Shown one piece after another: positions 48,592 through 61,686 of a stretch of 64,000 nucleotides of DNA. The DNA comes from Epiperipatus broadwayi. Its lineage: Eukaryota; Onychophora; Udeonychophora; Euonychophora; Peripatidae. Numbering within the stretch: the stretch's first letter is position 1; each line of letters opens with the position of its first letter. A program made the translations under genes and the position numbers. The DNA is taken from the NCBI GenBank assembly GCA_028023455.1, contig JAQFVV010000055.1:6044030-6108029 (forward strand), written 5' to 3'. The notes beneath the pieces were generated by a model, which made no database searches, was not told the DNA's origin, and worked only from the letters and a program-made list of their open reading frames with translations.

Positions 48592-48918
48592 TTTATCTTG
48601 CTGATCCTATCATATTGATTAATAAATAAAAATTATTTTAATAAAAATATTTAAATACGTTCATTTTGTCAACATTATATAAAAAATATAAAAAATTCAA
48701 AATGTAAAATTAGTGAATAAACATTTAATTTTAATCTAAATTAGTAACTCTCATAACATTTCTTGTATAACGTAACTCAATAGGAAAAAGCTATTTTGAA
48801 ACTACATAGCAATTAATAGTATAAACGTTTTAGATTATCCATATTTACCAGCATATAAGACACAGCAATACATAAGACACAGCCTGCTTTTTATGCACAT
48901 TTTTCACAAAAAAAATAA

Positions 48919-50884
48919 GGTACTTGTTAAATAGCCACTATACATCGCTTGGTGGCACTGTTTCTGTGCAAAAATATAGCAATGTAACTTTTCCCGGGCC
49001 TGTCGACTCTTAAACTAGTTGTTATTTTTTAATACAGCTTTTTTTTTCTTAAAAATGTATATTCTTTTTTGTTTTTGTTTTTCTTTTTATAAAAAAAATT
49101 GTGTTTTTTGAAATAATATGCCTTTAATTTTCTTTAAAAAGTATCTTATTCTTATTTTTTTTTTACTTTTTTTTAAAAAGCGGTGTTTTTTTTTTTTTGG
49201 TATTTTTTTAAATATCTTACATTGCGGCTTTTTTTTGTAATTAGATTACATGTTTTAAAAAAAGCTATTTTTTGTTTTTATTTTTAACAAAAAGGGTGTG
49301 AGTCTTCATTTTAATAATATGCCTTTTTTGATAATAATAGTAAGTTAGCTTACAATGTACAGATAGTAATGTGTTCCAAAAAGCTAATTTATTTTATAGT
49401 AATTAAGCAGAGATGGCTTTTTTTTTTTTAAATAATAGTATAACAAATGTACTCTAAAAAGTGGACTTTTTTTTTTTTCCAGTAATTAATCAGACTCAGC
49501 TTTTTTTATTTTCCTGCTTTCACCTTTTCTTTTTGTTTATCTTCTTATTATAGTAGTTACCCCCCAAAAAAGGTCACTTTCTTTTTATTTACAATAAAAA
49601 ATCAAAGATTGGTTTTTTTGTTTTAGGCCGCCCTACTTTCCTCCACCCTCTACCCATCAACACTGATAGTCTGGTTGTAATATTAAATTAAAGCTTTAAA
49701 AGGAAACAAAATGAACAACACCACCCCCACCCCCCAAAAAAAAAAATTGGAACTGATTGCCTTCCAAATTAATCACAACACAAAACAGATTCATTGAAAA
49801 ATAAATTTATTAACGACATATGACTGTAATTAATAAGAAAACTTTTTTGACTGAAAAGTGGAAAGTCTACCATTTTTGAACAACATTTGACTACCTACAA
49901 CAATTGAAAAAACAAACAGCCAGAAATGACTTTGGAGACTAGTGAGCACACACAAACTGCCAAGTTCATCTACTAAGTAACATAGCTTTACCACATAAAC
50001 ATTGACTGACATGTGGCATGATGTTTTGAGCCTGGAAAAAGGTAAATGCGCCAGCTTCTGTTGGGACGTCCCACAGTTGAATCATTATGCTATTGCCTTC
50101 AACCATTTTATTTTTCTTGTATGAGTTATGGCCTAAATGGAACTTTTTCGCGAATACCTACAATCGTGCTATGTCAGAGCCATTTCCAAATTTAAAACAT
50201 TTCCACACTGTATAGGGAAGCATTGCTGATACGCTGACAATTTGTAGTAGGTAATACTACATCAGTTGGGGTCTAGGGAAAAGCATTAGGAACAACATTT
50301 CAACAGTTCTAAGACATTCCAGTACACACAGCCTCAGACTAAATGATAGCAAAGTACCATTACTGATCGTATGTATAGAAAGCCACACAAAGCTAGAACA
50401 TTTCTGTGCATATGCATAGAAAGTGACGCCTATCACATGGCACAATTGAATGGCTATTACAATCGTAGTGTTATATTAGCCATAGGTTCGGTACATGGTA
50501 GAATTAGACAGTTCTTACTGATCGGAAGTGTTGTAGTTTCGGCCGCGTAAACCGCATCACGTGGCCTAAACGGCTACTATGATCATAGCAGTGTATTAGC
50601 CTATGTTCAGCCACGAAAGTGGTATTATTCTGTGTTATTACACAGAAACAGTGCCACCAAGCGATGTACAGTGGCTATTTAACAAGTACCAAAAGGTTCA
50701 GTATGCGGCAGAATTAAATGGCCCTTACTCTTTGGTAGTGTCGTAGTTTCACCACGTAAAACATATCATGTGGCCGCTATATGGCTACTCCGATTGTAGT
50801 GGTGTACTAGCCATATGTTCGGCTGCAAGAGTGGTATTATTCTGTGTCCACTAAGTGATGTACAGTGGCTATTTAACAAGTACC
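48919..50884. mobile_element. Inverted-repeat element nested in the pogo remnant
   Basis: GGTACTTGTTAAATAGCCAC (48919) and its complement ending at 50690, and again at 50884. The right end is duplicated in tandem (about 209-bp period, 50486-50690 and 50695-50884). The left interior, 49020-49620, is an extreme T-rich tract; the right interior is GC-richer. A related copy lies at 56.64-57.29 kb. No coding region. Confidence 0.6.
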
Positions 50885-50999
50885 AAAAAAAAATTTTCTA
50901 CCTTTTTTCATGAATTTTCAACTACAAAAATGTAACTAAAAAATACTGTATTTAGATATTTTTTAATCTTTATCTCAAAACCCAGAAATTTATCTCCAG

Positions 51000-51500
51000 A
51001 GTTAAATGAAGAATCACTTGAAAACTTCAGAAAGTGAGTCTTTGTATAACAAATCATCCTCTGTACCATCAAGTGAGTTTGTAATTTTGCATTTCTTACA
51101 TGATTTTACAACTGTCTCATGTTTCACAGCATGCCATGAAGTTTTGGTCCATTCACAAATATGCAAAATGCTAGTTCTCTTCCTTCATCCTAATGGTGTC
51201 ACTTCAAAATTTGTAGATTGCACCCAACTGTTTCATTCCTCATTCATGAATCCTTTAAATGGTTTATTAATGTAGATATCTAAAGATTGTAACGAGCTCA
51301 TTAAACCACCTGTAACAAACAGCTAATTGAGTTTTCAGTTGGTTGATTTTTATTTTTCACAGCTTCCATTCTATGACTCAAAAACTGATCCCATACTAAC
51401 AAGACAGATTTCTTTAACAATTCACCAGAATGCCGAGACCACACATTGTCTATTCATAACTTCATTCCCACTTCATCTATCCAGCCCTTAGGATGAAAAT
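51000..51500 (-). pseudogene. Pogo/Tigger-family transposase C-terminal fragment
   Basis: Frames read FHPKGWIDEVGMKL, stop, IDNVWSRHSGELLKKS, then VLLVWDQFLSHRMEAVKNK (second catalytic aspartate in VWDQF), GGLMSSLQSLDIYINKPFKG (the LQ-LD-NKPFK region with the third acidic residue), and VKSCKKCKITNSLDGTEDDL. These are the hallmark blocks of pogo/Tigger/jerky-type DDE proteins. At least four stops or shifts and no N-terminal DNA-binding part. Confidence 0.9.
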
Positions 51501-52126
51501 GCATAAACACACATTTATATATATGTATATTAATAAAAACCAGAAGTTTTAGACTGACTGAAATTTCAACTCAAAATTTTGATTATCGCCACATAAGATG
51601 CGCACCACATTTTAGGTGTATTTTGAGGGGGGGGGTGTCCTATATGCCAGAAAATATGGTACATATATCAAAACAAATGATGATGATTACAATATATTTA
51701 TGTAAACTACTCTTTCAGTATCAACTACCATTCTAATAAATATCTGTAACCACAAACAATTACAACACAACATTAATATGCTTAACAGTATATATGCACA
51801 ACTGTAGTGCACATTTAAATATTAATAAAAATAATTACCAAGAATAAAAAACCAGTAAAGTAATAAATCTCAAGAAAGAGAATGCATGACAAAAAAATGG
51901 TCATCATGAAATTCATAATAATGCACGTTAATTTATAAATTCAAATTTACAATTTTTTTAATTTAACATTGTTTCAAACTATGGGTTAGTGAAACCATGG
52001 ATAATGAGTGCATAAATAGGAGAACCGTATAATATATATTGTAGTAAGGAAATCAAGTCATTCATCACGTGATTTAATTTAATAAGCTTGTATTAGCACG
52101 CTCATTATATTTACATATATATATAT

Positions 52127-52234
52127 TAACAGCCTTTTACAGCCATTGTACATGCGCTTTTACGAATGTTAAATAATAAATGAATTTATTATTTAACATT
52201 CGTAAAAGCACATGTACAATGGCTGTAAAAGGTT
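52127..52234. repeat. Near-perfect hairpin, ~50-bp arms
   Basis: CTTTTACAGCCATTGTACAT with GCTTTTACGAATGTTAAATA pairs with its complement around 52180 with about one mismatch. Flanks are AT-rich. Probably a tiny foldback MITE. Confidence 0.9.
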
Positions 52235-52239
52235 GATAT

Positions 52240-53580
52240 TTAATGTATTTACAATTATAAACATCGCGCTATATAAATAAATGCTTATTTACATTTATAT
52301 ATATTGAAACAATATGTATGTCCATATTAAGAAATTCCATTTTCATCGCCTTTATTTGTCAAAGATATTTTAAACATTTAACCTTTACTCTTGGTATCCT
52401 ACGGATAACAAGAAATTATTAAAGTTGTTCTCTGAAAGTGTCTGTTACATTCTTGATTGTTTTGTAACTTATATATTCTTTATAAATCCTTTAAAATTTT
52501 AGTACTATCAAAAATGGAGTCACTTAAAAACAAAAATTTATAATTGTGACATTAACTTTTTATTTGTAGGGGCACTACTTTTTTTTCTACTGGATATCCC
52601 TAATTCACTTTATTTTTTAAAAATTTTGCTGTTCATATCGCATAAACACCAATAAAATAATTATAGTCTCATGCTGAGAACATTCATCCCTGTTAACACC
52701 TATCATTTGATTTGTAATTTATATATTGATTTTTTTTAAATGTTTACATTTCGATTAAATTTTTTTATTAAGAGGTGAAGCCACTTAACAAAAAATTTGT
52801 ATTTGGCTAACAGGTTTCTCTGGGCATAATGGTAGAGAGATTCCTGACTTCAATAAAGGAAAAACCATAGGGCATTGCATCGCATCACATCGCTTTCATG
52901 ACATTACTTTTAGGGACACTTTTTTTTTTCTATGAAATATATTTAATTTATTTCACTGTTGTTTTTTTAATGTAATTTGATAAAAATATATGTAAAAAAA
53001 TATTAATAATTCATGATAAATAACAATTGTAGCATCAATTGTTTTTTTTTAATTTTATAAATATACATTCAAATACATATTTTTTTATTTTCTATTTTAA
53101 TTTTTGAAAGGTATAATCTTCTTTAACAGATACATTAAAAAATTTATTTAATTTAATGTTCTTTAATCTCAGCATAAAAGAAAAATAAAATTTTTGCAGT
53201 GTAAGTTTTGTGCTGTCTGAATATTGGTCTTAAAATAAAAATATTATTTTTTATTAAAATTTAAAAAAAAAAAGTTTATCTATTTGTATTGTTTTGTTTA
53301 ACAAACATTAATGTCCACATATTCATCATTATTGGAGAAGAAAAATCAGCAATAGTTAGCTTTAAAAAAGCATATAAAAAATAATGCACATTATGCAAGC
53401 ATATAAAATATATCTCCGTTAATTTTTTTTCTTTTTCCAATGGCAATACAACTTATAATTTTTTAAAATAATTTTTTCATAAGTTTTATTTAAAAAAAAA
53501 AAAATTAATAGGGAAAAAATCATCAAGAATTCATATATGAAAGATGCCAATTTTAATTGTTATAATGTTACACTATAAAT
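52240..53580. other. AT-rich upstream flank
   Basis: Contains a partial SINE copy at 52803-52905 (GGCTAACAGGTTTCTCTGGG to GCATCGCATCACATCGC) related to 27.1-27.4 kb. Otherwise homopolymer-rich DNA. Confidence 0.55.
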
Positions 53581-53945
53581 GAGAGTCAGAGTGTCTTGAG
53601 GTCAACATGGGCCAGGCAATAATATTGGCATCAGCATGGGATTTGGGTTTTCATCATCAGATTTTCAATGAGATGGATGGCCGAAAAGTTGGAGGTTGGA
53701 GTAGATTGAAGCCTGTCCATTAAAGTATGAAGATTTGCTATCTTAATATAAACTGAGCACTGATTATATATGTGTGTGGGAGATGATAATCTGGACCAAC
53801 TGATGAGTGCTGGTTTAGCACAAAATACGGATAATGGTGATTATTTATCTTTTCTACATGTGTGGTCATGTGTATCAGTTGTATGAGATAGTGTGGATAA
53901 TTGAAGGGTGCTTGAATATCTGAGTTCAAATCCCCTATACTTTCC
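53580..53945 (+). repeat. SINE-like repeat carrying the second class 2 motif
   Basis: The downstream part (TCTTTTCTACATGTGTGGTC, ATGTGTATCAGTTGTATGAG and a B-box-like GAGTTCAAATCCCC) matches 15.98-16.11 kb. The less AT-rich 53580-53780 stretch may belong to the same element or to another one. Confidence 0.5.
53784..53846 (+). ncRNA. Hammerhead-like motif, class 2, second copy
   Basis: ATAATC outer stem, CCA inner stem, CTGATGA, stem II GTGC-loop-GCAC, AAAA in place of GAAA, TACGGATA, then TGG and GATTAT. The outer stem pair ATAATC/GATTAT replaces ATGATC/GATCAT of the 15.94-kb copy, a two-sided compensatory change. G12 is lost here too. Confidence 0.65.
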
Positions 53946-53949
53946 TATC

Positions 53950-55640
53950 ATATTAGTTATATTTTTAACTATTAGTTTGTAAAAGAAATTGGCATAATGT
54001 ATTATATGTACATACATATAAAGTGACTAAATTCAGCAGTAATTTGTTGTTCTTTACCTTGATCAATATTATTATTAAATAAACACTTGAAAAGCACATT
54101 CACTTATAATCTAATAATTATTTTGTTAGGAAAGATTTCCTATAGAGATATCTTCTATATAGGAATTAAAACCTGTTGGAAAAATCAATAACGGCTTTAT
54201 TCTGATAAAAAAACAACAACTTATGATTAATAATAACCAGTACATGCTATATAATAAACACTTTTATTGGGAATTTTACATAGAGTAATTCTAGATCTTT
54301 AAAAAAGTTCTAATTTTAAAACCAATATATCAAAATTCACAATTTTTAATTAAAAAAATTTTAAAATTAATAATTTTAAAAATGTTTAAACTCGTTTTTA
54401 TTTTTATAATTATTTATATACCAGATGTACCCGGGCTATAGAAAGGCTGTGTTTTTTTTAATTGGTTGCTTTATACAATTTTTTTTTGTAATTTAATGTA
54501 AATTAAACCAAAGATTTTAATATTATATAAATAAATGTGAGAAATATAGCCGATCTGAAAGGTCATCGTTCTTGTAATATTTTTTTATTTATTTAAATAC
54601 TATACCTATTCAGATCTGTACTTTAAAGCGAAAGTACTGACTTTTTTCAAGCATTTTTTATTAATGGCGGAATTACTTCCTTTGCATAAAATATGGACCA
54701 TAATAAAAATTATTATTAAATATAAAGGGTGGAATTACTTCCTTTGCATAAAACGCTCGTAATATAAATTACAGTTTAGTTACATATAGTTATTTAGCAA
54801 TTCACAATTGAAAAAAAAAATGTTTGGAATATACCCAGCAAGGTATTAATAAATATAAATTACAATATAAGTTTTTAGATATACCTTTATCTGATATGTG
54901 AATTTGACAGTATTAAGGACAATTGCAAAATTTTGTGTTTCATAAAAAAAAATTAGATTTATTAATGGCAGAACAAATTATTTTTTTCTTTGAAAAATAT
55001 GCCCTCTAATAAAGAAATGTTTAATTTAAACATGACATTTTAGAGTTATAGATATATTTTTGTTAGCTTTATTGTTTCACTACGGTACATTAGCTTTGTG
55101 GAGCATTTGATCCATTATTTATTTGTTTGAAGTTAATGTAAAAATTGCAACATCGATCCAAATGCATAAATAAACAAATATGGTATTTTCAGCATTTAAT
55201 ATGTGTCGAATATTTATTTACGAAGATGTCATCTGTATACAGGAATATATAGGGAAAAAATCGAAAGAACTTTGATCATGTCACATTATATTCTAAACTA
55301 CATTAAATTAATTGTACCATAAAAATTATACAATATTTCTTACAATTTATTGTAATAAAGTTCCAGCATTGATATTTCATGTATTTCTGTACAATATAAA
55401 GAATAAGATTTAATTGAATTTTAAATATCAAAATTTTGGGAACGTTATGTGGAATTCAAGTTTAAATTGTCTACTACCAGTTGCAATCACCTTTGGCTTA
55501 CCTGTATTCTCTTGAAATTATTTATAATGTTCATTTGCTAGTTTTCCATTCGAGGAAAGAAGCTGAAAGTAAAATGTATGTCTTATTAATTTTTAAAAAA
55601 AACCTGAAGAGGTCAGTGTGATACACAGAAAGTAATGCAA
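53950..55640. other. AT-rich upstream flank, no gene recognised
   Basis: 54660-54760 has a short direct duplication (GGAATTACTTCCTTTGCATA twice). Nothing else supportable. Confidence 0.5.
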
Positions 55641-55664
55641 CCATCAAACATCACGATTAACATT

Positions 55665-55745
55665 CTTTATGCTTACACAAGCTGTTTTCACAGAGGCAAA
55701 ACCCTCCACTGAGTGCTGCTACTGTATGGAGTTTGCCTCTGTGAA
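55665..55745. repeat. Minimal foldback of the hammerhead family
   Basis: GTTTTCACAGAGGCAAAACC and GAGTGCTGCTACTGTATGGA with the complement of the first part; corresponds to the outer end of the family without a ribozyme. Confidence 0.6.
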
Positions 55746-56160
55746 AACTAATACAAATAAGATGAACAATAATGCAGATAGATTTTTTGTTCTCAGGCTT
55801 CGAGCTTTATGACAGTGCTTTGCAAGCATTTCTCTTTTGTATTATTTTAGGGGGGTGTCTATTTTTCATATTTATTCACAATATCATGGTTATTTTTGCA
55901 AAATATTTTATAAATATTTATTTTAAGATAAAGATATTTATGATTTAAACTCAGATTTTATTTGAAAATGTTTAATTTGAAACAAATCTTGTCAAGAGCA
56001 TTTTAATAACATGAAATCATGAATTACGATTGTCCAAATAAGGAATATTGCTATTATTAGAGATCATAGCAATTATACATTTGATATTTAATAACTATAA
56101 GTAGAATTTCATATTTTAAAAATGACTTTTGTTGCTTTTTTTTTTATATGTCAAATTGTT

Positions 56161-56236
56161 GACCGGGGAGTGAATCCGAGTCAGATTCTTGGAAGGCAGC
56201 TATGCTAACTACTAGGCCACCAATGCTTGACCACTT
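56161..56236 (-). repeat. tRNA-like sequence (SINE head)
   Basis: The minus strand reads GGTGGCCTAGTAGTTAGCAT (good A box) and CGGATTCACTCCCCGG (B box) with tRNA-like spacing. The acceptor arms do not pair well, so a SINE head or tRNA pseudogene is more likely than a functional tRNA. Confidence 0.55.
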
Positions 56237-56639
56237 TTGTTGCTTTATGAGGTCTAAAAGTATATTTTTATCAGCAACAGCAAAATGTCATAATGCTGCT
56301 GTTCTAAATATGCATTTCAGTTTATTATTTTTTTTCTATATTTGCAATGTTGAAATATTATTTTTAAGAATGAGTTTTATTTGTAAATTTATATACGTAA
56401 TAAATAAATAAAAATTATGGAAATACAATATAGAATAAACATTTAATTGTTAAAATAAAAAGATGTAAATATAATCCAAATAGCTGCTAAGAGTGGAAGA
56501 TGTTTATTAATGAAAAAGCTGCATAAAAAGAACAAAACAAATCTCAGAATTTAGTATAATTTTCTATTCCAAAAAAAAACAATATGTAACAATAAAAAAG
56601 GTAATACAATGTTTATTGATGATTTTACTTAGTTAAAAT

Positions 56640-57290
56640 AACTCTGCCTACTTTCATGCCTGAGCAAACCAAACTTTCAATCCATAGCGCTGGATCGTGC
56701 AGGGGGGGACCTGATGGTTTTGCCAATCCGAAGAATAGGCCAATACATGCACTAGTCTGAGCAAACCAAGATTATGATTTCCAAAACAACCTACAAACAT
56801 AGCCATTATATTACTCTCATAGCTGTTCTTCGCAAACATCTCTTTTCACGTGATTTGTGTGAAATGGTTCTGGGACCTAGCCTTTTGCAATTGTTTTCAC
56901 CTTCCAACATATGTAGAAAAATGTGGCGATAGGCTTACAATTATTAGTATGTAATAGTACATCAGGAAAGTTGTACTTCAAATGCACATTAAAACACTTA
57001 TGGCCAGTTGAATTCCATACATCCTCACATCATATGGTAGCGATCTGTGAAGTGTGCGCTATTTCCATAGTGATACAAAGTACATCAGTGGGGCCGTAAT
57101 ATTTGTGTGCAACACCATCTAGGCCTGATAATGGCTAATATGAACAGAACTGTTCTATAGGCTGTAACTTGGGCCGCATAAACGGCATATTTCTGTGCTT
57201 TTGCAGAGAAAGAACGCCATGAAGCAGCCACATTGGGCCAAATACACAACTATCAATACATCTTAACATGACCATTATAAATAAATAATC
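56640..57290. repeat. GC-richer repeat related to 50.0-50.6 kb
   Basis: Shares CATTTCTGTGC...GCA(T/G)AGAAAG, GGCCGCATAAACGGCA-type and GTACATCAG text with the element at 50.0-50.6 kb. No coding region recognised. Confidence 0.45.
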
Positions 57291-58770
57291 ATTTTCCATT
57301 TTTTTATTCTGCACTTAACTAATTTTATTTATATTATTTTTAATCTATTTATTACAATCTTATAATTTTAAAAACCATAACTTTTAAATTCTACTATTTA
57401 ATACACATTATTTTATTATTATCATCTTTTTACTTATATTTTTAATTACTTCCAACCTTATTTTTATTTTTTTATTTTATTATATATATTTTTAATTAAT
57501 CATTAACTTTTTTACATTACAAATTGCCCATCTCTTTAAAACCCAATGATTAGATAAAATAAATATGTCAAAGAAAGAATTAATAATGGATTACAAGAGG
57601 AATGGAACAAGGAAGAAGAACATGCACATATATTGAACATTTATTAAGCACAGTTAAAGAAAATTCTATCAGAAAAATCTGTTAGCTTCTATTATGCATA
57701 CAAGAAGTCATAGAATACCCCAGACCTTAACAGGAAAGAGTCCAATATATTAAACATGGAAGAAAAAACATTGCATATATGTTGAGCTCCATAAAACAAA
57801 AGAAAAATTTGATGATTATTTTAAAGGACTTGATAATAAATATTTGCAAAAGTCTCATTTTCCTCTTAAACTGACATGTTGATATATAGGTGGATGTTTC
57901 ATCGTCATCAACATCATCATCATCATCATAAGGTAAAGTTGTAAAAAATTATTATTATTATTAACCTAGGGACTGAAAATTAACCAAGTTTTGGGAAATT
58001 TGATTGATTACTCAGATCAATTCTAAATATTTTTTGCCTCGTATATATATTTCATTTGATTGATTATGTAAATATAAAAGATGTTAAGTTGTTTACATCT
58101 TATTGTTATTGCTGTAAATAAATTAATTGTTATTATTTGGAAGTATCATTTTCTCATTAATTTCTCTTATGACAGACAAGTATTTTATTTAAATATCTAG
58201 AATAAAATACATTTCGATTTAGCATTTCTGACAAAATTATTTAAATACCTAACTATTAAAATAATAATAAAATTTATGAGAGATGTGATCAGGAAATATG
58301 ATGGGATCTGCATGATGATCTACATGATGTAAGCTTTAGTCTGGTCATTATCCATGGCTATAATCAAATAGGAGAAAGTTTTAGGTTAGTCACTCCACCA
58401 TATACACGGTCACTTATTGATCATTGATAAACAGATAATCAGTTCCTAGAATAATTCTTAATAACTTGAGGCTGAAGCGATCTCTGGCAATTCTGTTACA
58501 ATATAAATGTACATTTAATCGCTAATAAGCTTTCATAACGAATCCTAATTTTGATATATAACTATAAAAATCAGACAATCACACAATGTAGAGTTTTAGA
58601 TGTTTTAAGCATCCACTTTACTAGATCAATAGAAGTTGACTTTTGAAATATATGTATAGTAAGAAAAAAGAATTTACATTGATCATATAATAATGGATAT
58701 TGATATCTGGAGTGCTCTGATAAATCGAAAGATTTGATAGGTTTTACATATATATTGTAACTGGACCCGT
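57291..58770. other. AT-rich upstream flank
   Basis: A (CAT)n/(ATC)n microsatellite at 57903-57930; no gene recognised. Confidence 0.5.
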
Positions 58771-58777
58771 ACAACCC

Positions 58778-58905
58778 CTTTATTACCTCAGTTGTAACAA
58801 TTTCCTGATGAGCATGTTGCAGGAAGGAACTATCGATTGGCATTCCCCAATGCAGATGTTATCCCACCCTACAACAATATTTCCTGCTCATCAGGGGATG
58901 TAGCA
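58778..58905. repeat. Imperfect inverted repeat
   Basis: TTTCCTGATGAGCA (58800) pairs with TGCTCATCAGG (58887). The flanks TGTAACAA / CTACAACA are in direct similarity. GC-richer than the surroundings; class unknown. Confidence 0.5.
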
Positions 58906-59154
58906 CCATAGAGACTGGAAGCATTTAGACATTTCTGTGTTTGGTTTTCCACATGGTGCCACTAGAGTTCCATCTCACTACAACCTGACTTACCTAGGTC
59001 TAGTTATGCCAGACATAGCTCAGGAGGCATGAGATTCTCGTGAACAAGTGCAATGAATGATAAGTGATGCAAAAACAATAGAACTGAACAACTGGATAAC
59101 TAAAATTAATTTTAAGTAACCTCAATTTTATTTAACAACAGGTTTAATTAATGT

Positions 59155-59815
59155 CCATCAAATAAAATATTTCATTGACAGTCCCTTGTATCTCTTCGGC
59201 CTACTTCCTATAACATTTTAATATGAATTGAAGAATGTAATTTGTTGAGGGTATAATAAAGTTCTTATTTCAATAGTTCTTTAACAATTTACATCTTTAG
59301 TTATTTAATTAATTCACAGAGAGGAGTGCAATATATGACGACAACAGAGATAATAATGAAGACAACTGATATCATTTAATTCAGAGTTTCACTTAATTCA
59401 AACAAATATTTCATTTACGGCCCATTGTGTTTCTTTGGTATACTTCCAATAATAGCACTTAAAGAAGGTAATTTGTTGTATAATAATGTCCTTCTTTCAA
59501 TAGTTCTTTAACAGTTTACATCTTTAATCATTTAGTTAATTCACAGAGAGGATTGCAATATATGCTGACAACAGAGATAATAATGAAGACAACTGATAGC
59601 ATTTAATTCAGGGTTCCACTTAATTCAAAGAAATATTTCATTTACAGTCCATTGTGTCTCTTGGTATACATCCAATAATAGTACAATATGAATTAAAGAA
59701 TGCAAATTAACAATTTACATTTTTAGTTATTTAGTTAATTCGCAGAGAGGAGTGCAGTATATGAAGACAACTGATAGTATTTAATTCAGAGTTTCACTTC
59801 ATTCTGATTGGTAGT
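59155..59815. repeat. Tandem repeat, ~227-239-bp unit, about 2.8 copies
   Basis: AAATATTTCATT starts at 59165, 59404 and 59631. Shared landmarks: CACAGAGAGGAGTGCAATAT, GATAATAATGAAGACAACTG and AATAGTTCTTTAACA. The third unit is shortened by internal deletions. Confidence 0.88.
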
Positions 59816-61680
59816 CTTTTAGGTAGTTGTCACGTGTAATGTGGCTTAAATTACTCATGTATGAAGATATTCTTCACAGACAAGAGCATCTCTATTATTC
59901 CAGTTAATTTTAAGTTAATTAAAGCATAATAAATATATTTCTATTAATGGTTATCCAAATCCAGGTTTGAATCCATACTATAAGCACATTTATCCTAGGT
60001 TCATTGGTTATCCATTTCAGGGTTTGAATTGGTCGATATAAGCACATTTATATCCATTAGTTATTCAGGTAAAATATAAGTGTATTTCCATCTGTCCAGA
60101 TATCAATTCATCTTGCAAATGCGTTTATTTTGTATTTGCGATTTCATAAGACATGTATATAACATATATGCATCAATATCTCTAGGTATATCATTGTACA
60201 TTTAACCGTGACACATTGTTTTGGTATTCTTACTTCTCAACTCGTATACATAACATGTTTTAATTCTGTGTTTATATTACATTTCTCAGAGTTTTCAAAT
60301 AATAAATAAAATCTTTTTTAAAATCTTCTTTAAAAATCTTTTTAAAAATCTTCTTTAAAAATCTGCTCTCAACTTCCAACTCAACTATTTATACTCTGAT
60401 CTCTGGATTGATTAAGCGGCACTGCCCACTGTGTCTGATTTGTTACACAGCTTTCATTTAAGCCCGAGTGCTTTTCTCTTCTTAAGGATTGGACACTATT
60501 TTTCGCAAGACAGATAAGAAATCATAAGGATAAGCCATGTTTTCCAATTTGATAAGACTGCCTCAAGCGATTATTACACCCTATACAGCAACATCGTTTC
60601 AACAATTAAAAATGTAATATTTTTAATAAATGCCAGCTTTAAATAAATACGAGTGATGTATTTATATCATAATCTAAAATTATAAAATCAATAATGGTTT
60701 ATCTTTATTTTTTTTTCTTAATTATAGAAAATAATGATTTTCCTTCTTAGATTGATGAATCTTAATAAAGATTTGTACCTTTTTTTTAATTGCAGATTTA
60801 AAAGTATTTGTTGTCCTTTTTTCTTTTTAATTTGACAAAATTATCTTTCTTTTTTCATTGCTGTCAATTTTCATGATTCCTTTGTTTCTTTAAATTTTTA
60901 GTTTTCCTTAACCATTATTAAGTCTTTTCTTTTCTTTTTTAACAACAAATCATGCTAGTCTTTTTAAATGGGGGGGGGGGGATCTTTTGAATATATACAT
61001 GGAACAGTATATCTGTTTCAATATGGAAAGTAATAGTAATCTTACAATAAAAATAAAATCATTACCTTAAAGTTTTATGTGCAACATGTGCAGTTATGTA
61101 ACAATATTTTTTATGTACATATAATAATATCCTGTGCAATTAAGCACAATAATAAAACAATGGACTCTGAACTCTAAGGTTCCTGAGTTGAAATTCAACC
61201 CGTCAAATATCACATGACCTCCAGTCAAAATAAACATTCAATTATTATAATTATTCTCTAAATTAATAAAAATTGAAATAAATTAGAAAGCAACAGTTCT
61301 GCATGGATAGAGCAGGTAAAAAATAAATAGAATATTAGTCATCCATAATATAATGATAATAAAAAGAATTATTACTATAGTTAGACATATAAGTGGTTAT
61401 AAATATATAAAAAAACATGAGAAATTTTTTCCTATTTTTAAAAAAAGATTTGATTATATTACTGTATTTTTAATTGAGCCATGTTTGCTTTTTCAAAGAT
61501 ATACGACAGTACCCGCTTACAATTTAATTATATAGATAATATTTATTACAAATGCATATTACCAAATTCACTTCCTTTATTTTGCTGTAATATCTTATAT
61601 AATACAATTTATTCACTTTTTAGCAAAAACCGTTTATTGTACATATATGCATACACAACCTTATGGATAAATTTTATAAA
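59816..61680. other. AT-rich upstream flank
   Basis: Small repeats at 59950-60080 (ATAAGCACATTTAT) and 60310-60362 (AAAATCTTCTTTA); a G9-10 run near 60970; possible worn SINE at 61150-61200. No gene recognised. Confidence 0.5.
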
Positions 61681-61686
61681 TGCATA

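Larger units (their letters stand above)
48838..51658 (-). mobile_element. Pogo/Tigger-like DNA transposon (inactive) with nested insertion
   Basis: Terminal inverted repeats CCATATTTACCAGCATATAA (48839) and the complement near 51634-51658, next to TA on both sides. On the minus strand a decayed DDE-type transposase C-terminus is read from about 51500 to 51000. Most of the interior is taken by another inverted-repeat element (48919-50884). Confidence 0.75.

Noticed and set aside
51006-51275. 89-codon plus-strand frame as a gene
   Set aside because: It is the complement of pogo/Tigger transposase text read on the minus strand.
56161-56236. Functional tRNA gene
   Set aside because: A and B boxes are good but the acceptor and anticodon arms do not pair properly; called a SINE head instead.
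57903-57935. ATC/CAT repeat as a regulatory signal
   Set aside because: Simple microsatellite without further context.
58796-58905. CCTGATGAGCA on both strands as a further hammerhead pair
   Set aside because: No GAAA box at the right spacing on the plus strand, and on the minus strand GGAAA follows with no stem II. Kept only as an inverted repeat.
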